A stretch of 34,348 bases of DNA. It comes from an uncultured Clostridium sp. (GTDB lineage: Bacteria; Bacillota; Clostridia; TANB77; CAG-465). Within the stretch, counting starts at the first letter, position 1. Each line of letters starts with the position of its first letter. Made by a program: the position numbers and the translations under genes. Below the pieces are notes generated by a model. It did no database searches. It was not told where the DNA came from and saw nothing but the letters and a program-made list of their open reading frames with translations. The stretch covers positions 1 to 34,348 of the forward strand of contig CAOKPF010000015.1 of NCBI GenBank assembly GCA_948470565.1. Direction: 5' to 3'. Shown in pieces: positions 31,284 to 34,348 of this stretch.

Positions 31284-32183
31284 ATGCAAGAACAAATAAT
31301 TTACTTATGGTTGTATTTAATAAAAGGTATGAATTATTATTTGTATAATCAATTTCTAAAGTCATTTAATTCTATTCAAAATATATTTAATTTATCAAAG
31401 ACTGAATTTTTATTTAAAGAAATTTTAACTTATAAAAATCTACATATTTCAGCTGAATTATTAAACGAATTTACCAATCCAGAACTAAAAATTAAATCTG
31501 AAAAGCTTTTTTTTAAATTACAGCAATTACATTTTGATATTATACCAATTAATTCAAATCGATATCCAAAAGTATTACTAAATAATTTAAATCCACCACT
31601 TTGTATTATACATACTGGAAATGGGAAGAATATTAATTCAAAAAATTTAAAATTTTCTATTTTTTATAACTCTAATTTTAGTTCAAATGGAAAAACTGTT
31701 TATAATATTTTTTCAAAATATTTGTTAGAACAATGTGATGTTGTAAATATATATAATAATTTTGATAATATAAATGTATTAGATAATATAAAAAATATGA
31801 ATAATACAGTACAGATATTTGATTTTAATATAATTAGAAAAAGTAATATAAATAATTATTTTGACTACTTTGAAAAAGGTTATTTTAATTCTAATGATAT
31901 AATACTAACAGATAATAGGAGCAAAATTGCTTCAATTGAAATGATGTGTAATTTTGTTGATTATTATATTGTACCAGAATCAGGATTAAACAAGTATATT
32001 TTTATTATAAGTGAGCTTATAGCAGAAAATAGTAAGGAGATTCTTGTGGTACCAGCTAATATATACAATAAAACTAGTTATTTTTCAAATTATTTAATTA
32101 AACAAGGGTGTGATATATTGCTTAGTGTAAATGACATAAAATATTATATAGATAATTATAATAAAGATAACGGTATTAACTAG
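31284..32183 (+). CDS. Divergent DprA-like protein
   Basis: 299 aa from ATG 31284 (the open frame extends upstream, but that part is promoter). An N-terminal helical region is followed by NRYPKVLLNNLNPPLCIIHTGN (about 92-113), the DprA entry motif Y-P-x-x-L-x-x-I-x-x-P-P-x-x-L-Y-x-x-G. It ends in the DprA-type segment EILVVPANIYNKTSYFSNY then LIKQGCDILLS (about 253-283), equivalent to V-P-G-N-x-x-x-x-S-x-G-x-N-x-L-I-x-x-G-A. In between, the Rossmann-core motifs that hold ssDNA and RecA in DprA (S-R-x-x-S-x-Y-G, then S-G-x-A-x-G-I-D) are absent or unrecognisable. It is therefore a degenerate DprA relative rather than a clear RecA loader. Together with comEC it hints at a competence system. Confidence 0.65.
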   Translation: MQEQIIYLWLYLIKGMNYYLYNQFLKSFNSIQNIFNLSKTEFLFKEILTYKNLHISAELLNEFTNPELKIKSEKLFFKLQQLHFDIIPINSNRYPKVLLNNLNPPLCIIHTGNGKNINSKNLKFSIFYNSNFSSNGKTVYNIFSKYLLEQCDVVNIYNNFDNINVLDNIKNMNNTVQIFDFNIIRKSNINNYFDYFEKGYFNSNDIILTDNRSKIASIEMMCNFVDYYIVPESGLNKYIFIISELIAENSKEILVVPANIYNKTSYFSNYLIKQGCDILLSVNDIKYYIDNYNKDNGIN

Positions 32184-32469
32184 GGATTTTAACAATTTTA
32201 TTAATTTGTGATAGGTGTTTATTATAAAATATATAGAAGTTTGGTAATGTATTATTTAAGAGACTATATAAAGATTGGAAATGTACTAGAGGATTTATGG
32301 AACGTCCCTAAAATTATATAAATATTTATTATATAAAATTTCAATAGAAAACAAAAATGATTACACTGTTATTCTAATACTTAAATTATGTCTAATTTTT
32401 GATATCATTTTAAAACAGGTTATGAATAAATAATTTCATATTTTTATCTTATTAATTTAAAAAATTGTA
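32184..32469. other. Intergenic stretch with dispersed 17-mer
   Basis: No coding region seen. It contains ATTTATGGAACGTCCCT at 32293-32309, identical to 6291-6307. No terminator is obvious after the DprA-like gene. Confidence 0.45.
32293..32309 (+). repeat. 17-bp dispersed repeat, copy 2
   Basis: Identical to 6291-6307, same orientation, again in a non-coding gap. Confidence 0.7.
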
Positions 32470-32498
32470 TTTACAAAAAAAATAAATTAGTATATAAT
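32470..32498 (+). promoter_or_regulatory. Promoter of the DUF5050-like gene
   Basis: TTTACA (32470-32475), 17-bp spacer, TATAAT (32493-32498); leader about 30 nt. AGGT is 3 nt before the ATG, and GGAAAGAGAG lies further upstream. Confidence 0.7.
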
Positions 32499-32535
32499 GA
32501 TATTATAAGTTTTTTGGAAAGAGAGTTGACAGGTC

Positions 32536-33669
32536 ATGACAAGATTGCAATTAAATCCTGATGAGAAGTTAACTAGAAAAGAATATTTGAAAAGAAAGAA
32601 AAAACAATCAAGAATTTTCAAACCCAGAAGTAAAGTATCATATATATTTATTATGGTTATGACTGTGGCACTTGTTTATGCTTGTGTACAATTATATATA
32701 TATAAAATGACTAATAATTTTAAGTATGTAGCAGATGATAGTGTTCAAAATCAGACAGTGTATAGTATATATTATGTTACAGAAGGTTATACTTATGATC
32801 CCGTATATACATTAAATAATGTACGTTCTGATGGCTTTGATGATGATGTAATTTATGCTAATAGTGGGCTTCATACAATAACTTTAAATGAAGATTATGT
32901 ACTTGGAATAAAGGATAATCTGTTATATAAATTAGATAGAAAAAGTAATAAGTTAGAAAAATTAACAGAAAATCAAATTTCAAATTATACTCAAAAAAAT
33001 GATATAGCATATTACATAACTAGTGCTGGAAAATTAGGTAAAGTAGACATAGAAAATGGACAAGCCGTTGAATTTAATATTACTGATGTGTCCGAAATTT
33101 TAGTAGATGATAATTATTTATATGTGGCTATTGATAAAAAAACTAAAAAAGTTTTAGAAAGATATGATCTGAATGGAGAAAATAGACAAGAAATTGTTAC
33201 AAATTGTAATGTATCATATATTATACAAGATGTAGATACTATATATTTTACTAATAAAAATGATGGAAATAAAATATATAGGGTTGGTAAAAATGGCACT
33301 AATTTAAGTAAGGTAGACGATATAGTTGGTGTTGCAGATAATGGTATTATGAAATATATAAATGGTAATAATTATATGTTTGTTAATAATGGGTATTTGT
33401 ATTATATAGATATTGATGATAATAATACATTATGGAGTATAAAATTAGATACTTTGGAAAAGGAGCAGATTTTATCATCATCTATTGAATATTTACAAAA
33501 TATAGAAAATACAGTATTTTTTAAACAAAAAGGTGAGATGGGAATATATTTATACAATTATGATACAAAGTTTATATCACAAATTACTAAAAGAAAAATG
33601 AAAGAATTTTGTGTGGATTCAAGACATGTTGTTGAAGAGATAAAAAATAAAAATTTAGAAAAGAGCTAA
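32536..33669 (+). CDS. Membrane-anchored beta-propeller-like protein (DUF5050-like)
   Basis: 377 aa. A cytoplasmic basic head (about 1-33, KEYLKRKKKQSRIFKPRSK), a single membrane helix (about 35-57), then a long extracellular region of short repeated beta units: YVLGIKDNLLYKLDRKSNK, DNYLYVAIDKKTKKV, DTIYFTNKNDGNKIYRVGK, NNGYLYYIDIDDNNTLWSI. The repeated 'x-x-x-Y-Y/F-x-x-x-x-x-x-x-I-Y-x-x-x-x-x-G' pattern is that of DUF5050/LRP1-type six-bladed propellers in Clostridia. No catalytic residues are apparent; a sensor or adhesion role is possible. It stands alone between promoters. Confidence 0.7.
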   Translation: MTRLQLNPDEKLTRKEYLKRKKKQSRIFKPRSKVSYIFIMVMTVALVYACVQLYIYKMTNNFKYVADDSVQNQTVYSIYYVTEGYTYDPVYTLNNVRSDGFDDDVIYANSGLHTITLNEDYVLGIKDNLLYKLDRKSNKLEKLTENQISNYTQKNDIAYYITSAGKLGKVDIENGQAVEFNITDVSEILVDDNYLYVAIDKKTKKVLERYDLNGENRQEIVTNCNVSYIIQDVDTIYFTNKNDGNKIYRVGKNGTNLSKVDDIVGVADNGIMKYINGNNYMFVNNGYLYYIDIDDNNTLWSIKLDTLEKEQILSSSIEYLQNIENTVFFKQKGEMGIYLYNYDTKFISQITKRKMKEFCVDSRHVVEEIKNKNLEKS

Positions 33670-33770
33670 AAAATATATTTTTATACAAATAATATATTAC
33701 TATTAAAATTTCACTTTTTATGGTAGTTAATAGTGATAATAATCAAATGTGCATTAATATATATTTTTTA

Positions 33771-33799
33771 TTGAAAAAAAATATAAAAATTATTAAAAT
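33771..33799 (+). promoter_or_regulatory. Promoter of the (AC)n micro-gene
   Basis: TTGAAA (33771-33776), 17-bp spacer, TAAAAT (33794-33799), 19 bp before the ATG at 33819. In such A/T-rich sequence this could be chance, but position and spacing are right. Confidence 0.5.
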
Positions 33800-33818
33800 A
33801 AAAGAGGTGAATACTAAT

Positions 33819-33961
33819 ATGAATAAAATTATGTTAAATAAGGACAGTGAAAATGCGATGATACTACACACACACACACACACGTAGATGTATTAAATAA
33901 TAGAAGAAAAAAGCAAGGTGTAACTGCGCCAAAAAATACATATATAAATACCAATAGTTAA
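33819..33961 (+). CDS. Micro-gene split by an (AC)9 tract; phase-variation candidate, currently out of frame
   Basis: ATG 33819 follows GAGGTGA with an 8-nt spacer. The frame reads MNKIMLNKDSENAMIL, then H-T-H-T-H-T, and meets TAG at 33885 immediately after the (AC)9 tract, giving 22 aa. In the frame reached by losing one AC unit (or gaining two), it would continue VDVLNNRRKKQGVTAPKNT to TAA 33959, a 46-aa product. That downstream frame has no start of its own: a TGA lies just upstream at 33848. The long-frame stop sits inside the left arm of a strong terminator, and a promoter is in place, so the unit looks like a complete gene in its OFF state. Function unknown; a pseudogene is the alternative. 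Confidence 0.55.
33866..33883 (+). repeat. (AC)9 dinucleotide tract inside a micro-gene
   Basis: Nine uninterrupted AC units, the only AC tract of this kind seen in the window and out of keeping with its A/T-only low-complexity runs. A change of one unit alters the reading frame. Confidence 0.95.
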
Positions 33962-33987
33962 GTAAGAATACTTAGCTATTGGTATTT
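33946..33987 (+). terminator. Terminator overlapping the micro-gene's long-frame stop
   Basis: 19-bp stem AAATACCAATAGTTAAGTA / TACTTAGCTATTGGTATTT with one G-U pair and loop AGAA. The stop TAA of the long frame (33959-33961) is in the left arm. The T-run is short. Confidence 0.8.
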
Positions 33988-34077
33988 GTACTGTTAAAAA
34001 ACTGAAAATATGTTCTATTTAATATTATATATAACGTATAGTTAGCAGTGAAAAAAATATTAAAGGAGGAAAAAATA

Positions 34078-34348
34078 ATGGAAAAAAAGGGAAAAAAGAA
34101 AAAAAATGAGGGTATAAATCTTATAGTGTTAGTAATAACAATAGTAGTAATTATAATAATTGCAGGAGCAGTAATACTAAATATAAGTAATAATAATCCA
34201 ATAACAGAAGCTAGAAAGGCAAGATTTCTATCAGATATAGATACATTCAAAAGTGAGCTTAGTATGTATAAGTTAAGTAAACAGGAAAATCAAATGGGAA
34301 ATTATGATGGTACAAAGTTATATGCTGATAAAATTTCAGTAACAGATG
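34078..34348 (+). CDS. Prepilin-like protein 4, partial (runs off window)
   Basis: The first 90 codons of a gene whose end is outside the window. AAAGGAGG lies 8 nt before the ATG. A long basic leader (MEKKGKKKKNEG) precedes INLIVLVITIVVIIIIAGAV, a prepilin-type membrane helix with Val at mature position 5. Then comes ITEARKARFLSDIDTFKSEL, like the helix following the anchor in pseudopilins, so cleavage after Gly12 is expected. It resembles the three prepilin-like proteins at 28243-30842 but is not part of their operon. The intact length and any C-terminal domain are unknown. Confidence 0.7.
   Translation, partial: MEKKGKKKKNEGINLIVLVITIVVIIIIAGAVILNISNNNPITEARKARFLSDIDTFKSELSMYKLSKQENQMGNYDGTKLYADKISVTD

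Noticed and set aside
33866-33883. Repeats that might indicate a CRISPR array
   Set aside because: Only simple-sequence tracts, and no spaced repeat array, occur anywhere in the window; no cas genes.
33972-34250. Minus-strand open frame at the window end
   Set aside because: Antisense to the fourth prepilin-like gene, whose AAAGGAGG site and signal segment are convincing.

Overview
The window is extremely AT-rich. It has Shine-Dalgarno sites of the AGGAGG type, sigma-A-like promoters (TTGACA-N17-TATAAT), the standard bacterial code (TGA used as stop), and a gene set typical of an anaerobic Gram-positive of the class Clostridia. A SpoVM-like micro-gene and a BofC-like protein suggest a spore-forming lineage. 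ComEC, a degenerate DprA-like protein and several prepilin-like proteins suggest competence or type IV pilin-type surface machinery. No species is claimed; no rRNA or tRNA gene was recognised.

Layout. (1) 1-5.9 kb: a DUF1292 protein with a Cys-rich head, a HAD phosphatase, a 510-aa acidic-linker protein with a possible PLD-like N-terminus, a small unknown, then a chimeric scar made of the 3' end of nth (minus strand) fused to the 3' end of the 510-aa gene (plus strand). The scar is what a tandem duplication with breakpoints inside both genes leaves behind. A small unknown and the intact endonuclease III gene (nth) follow. (2) 5.9-8.4 kb: two micro-genes (a 50-aa membrane peptide and a 22-aa SpoVM-like peptide) and a secreted multi-domain Ig-like (BIG2) surface protein with an Asn-repeat linker. 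(3) 8.4-15 kb: pyrimidine-nucleoside phosphorylase, an Asp/Glu racemase-family enzyme with a Thr/Cys active-site pair, three small unknowns or near-unknowns (one GME-fold candidate), and PcrA helicase. (4) 15-18.8 kb, minus strand: a secreted small protein and a DUF4358 / MBOAT acyltransferase / DHHW-like cassette for surface-polymer O-acylation. (5) 18.8-20.7 kb: a toxin-antitoxin-like island, with a DUF4160/DUF2442 pair behind a 22-bp palindromic operator, flanked by two decayed copies of a further toxin-like gene. (6) 20.8-27.7 kb: an unknown protein, comEC, BofC-like, rhodanese, an AAA-ATPase/PD-(D/E)XK protein, and an 81-aa internally duplicated protein behind 11-bp periodic repeats resembling a Pho box. 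(7) 27.8-34.3 kb: a three-gene operon of prepilin-like proteins, each lacking Glu5, bracketed by two different 234-bp MITE-like elements, each with its own 8-bp target duplication; then the DprA-like protein, a DUF5050-like membrane-anchored propeller protein, a micro-gene whose reading frame is broken by an (AC)9 tract (a phase-variation candidate), and the start of a fourth prepilin-like gene running off the window.

The most unusual items are the (AC)n-switched micro-gene at 33.8 kb, the two MITE-like elements around the prepilin operon, the tandem-duplication scar at 3.6-4.4 kb, the TA island with relic toxins, and two apparently leaderless genes (11.9 kb and 21.4 kb).
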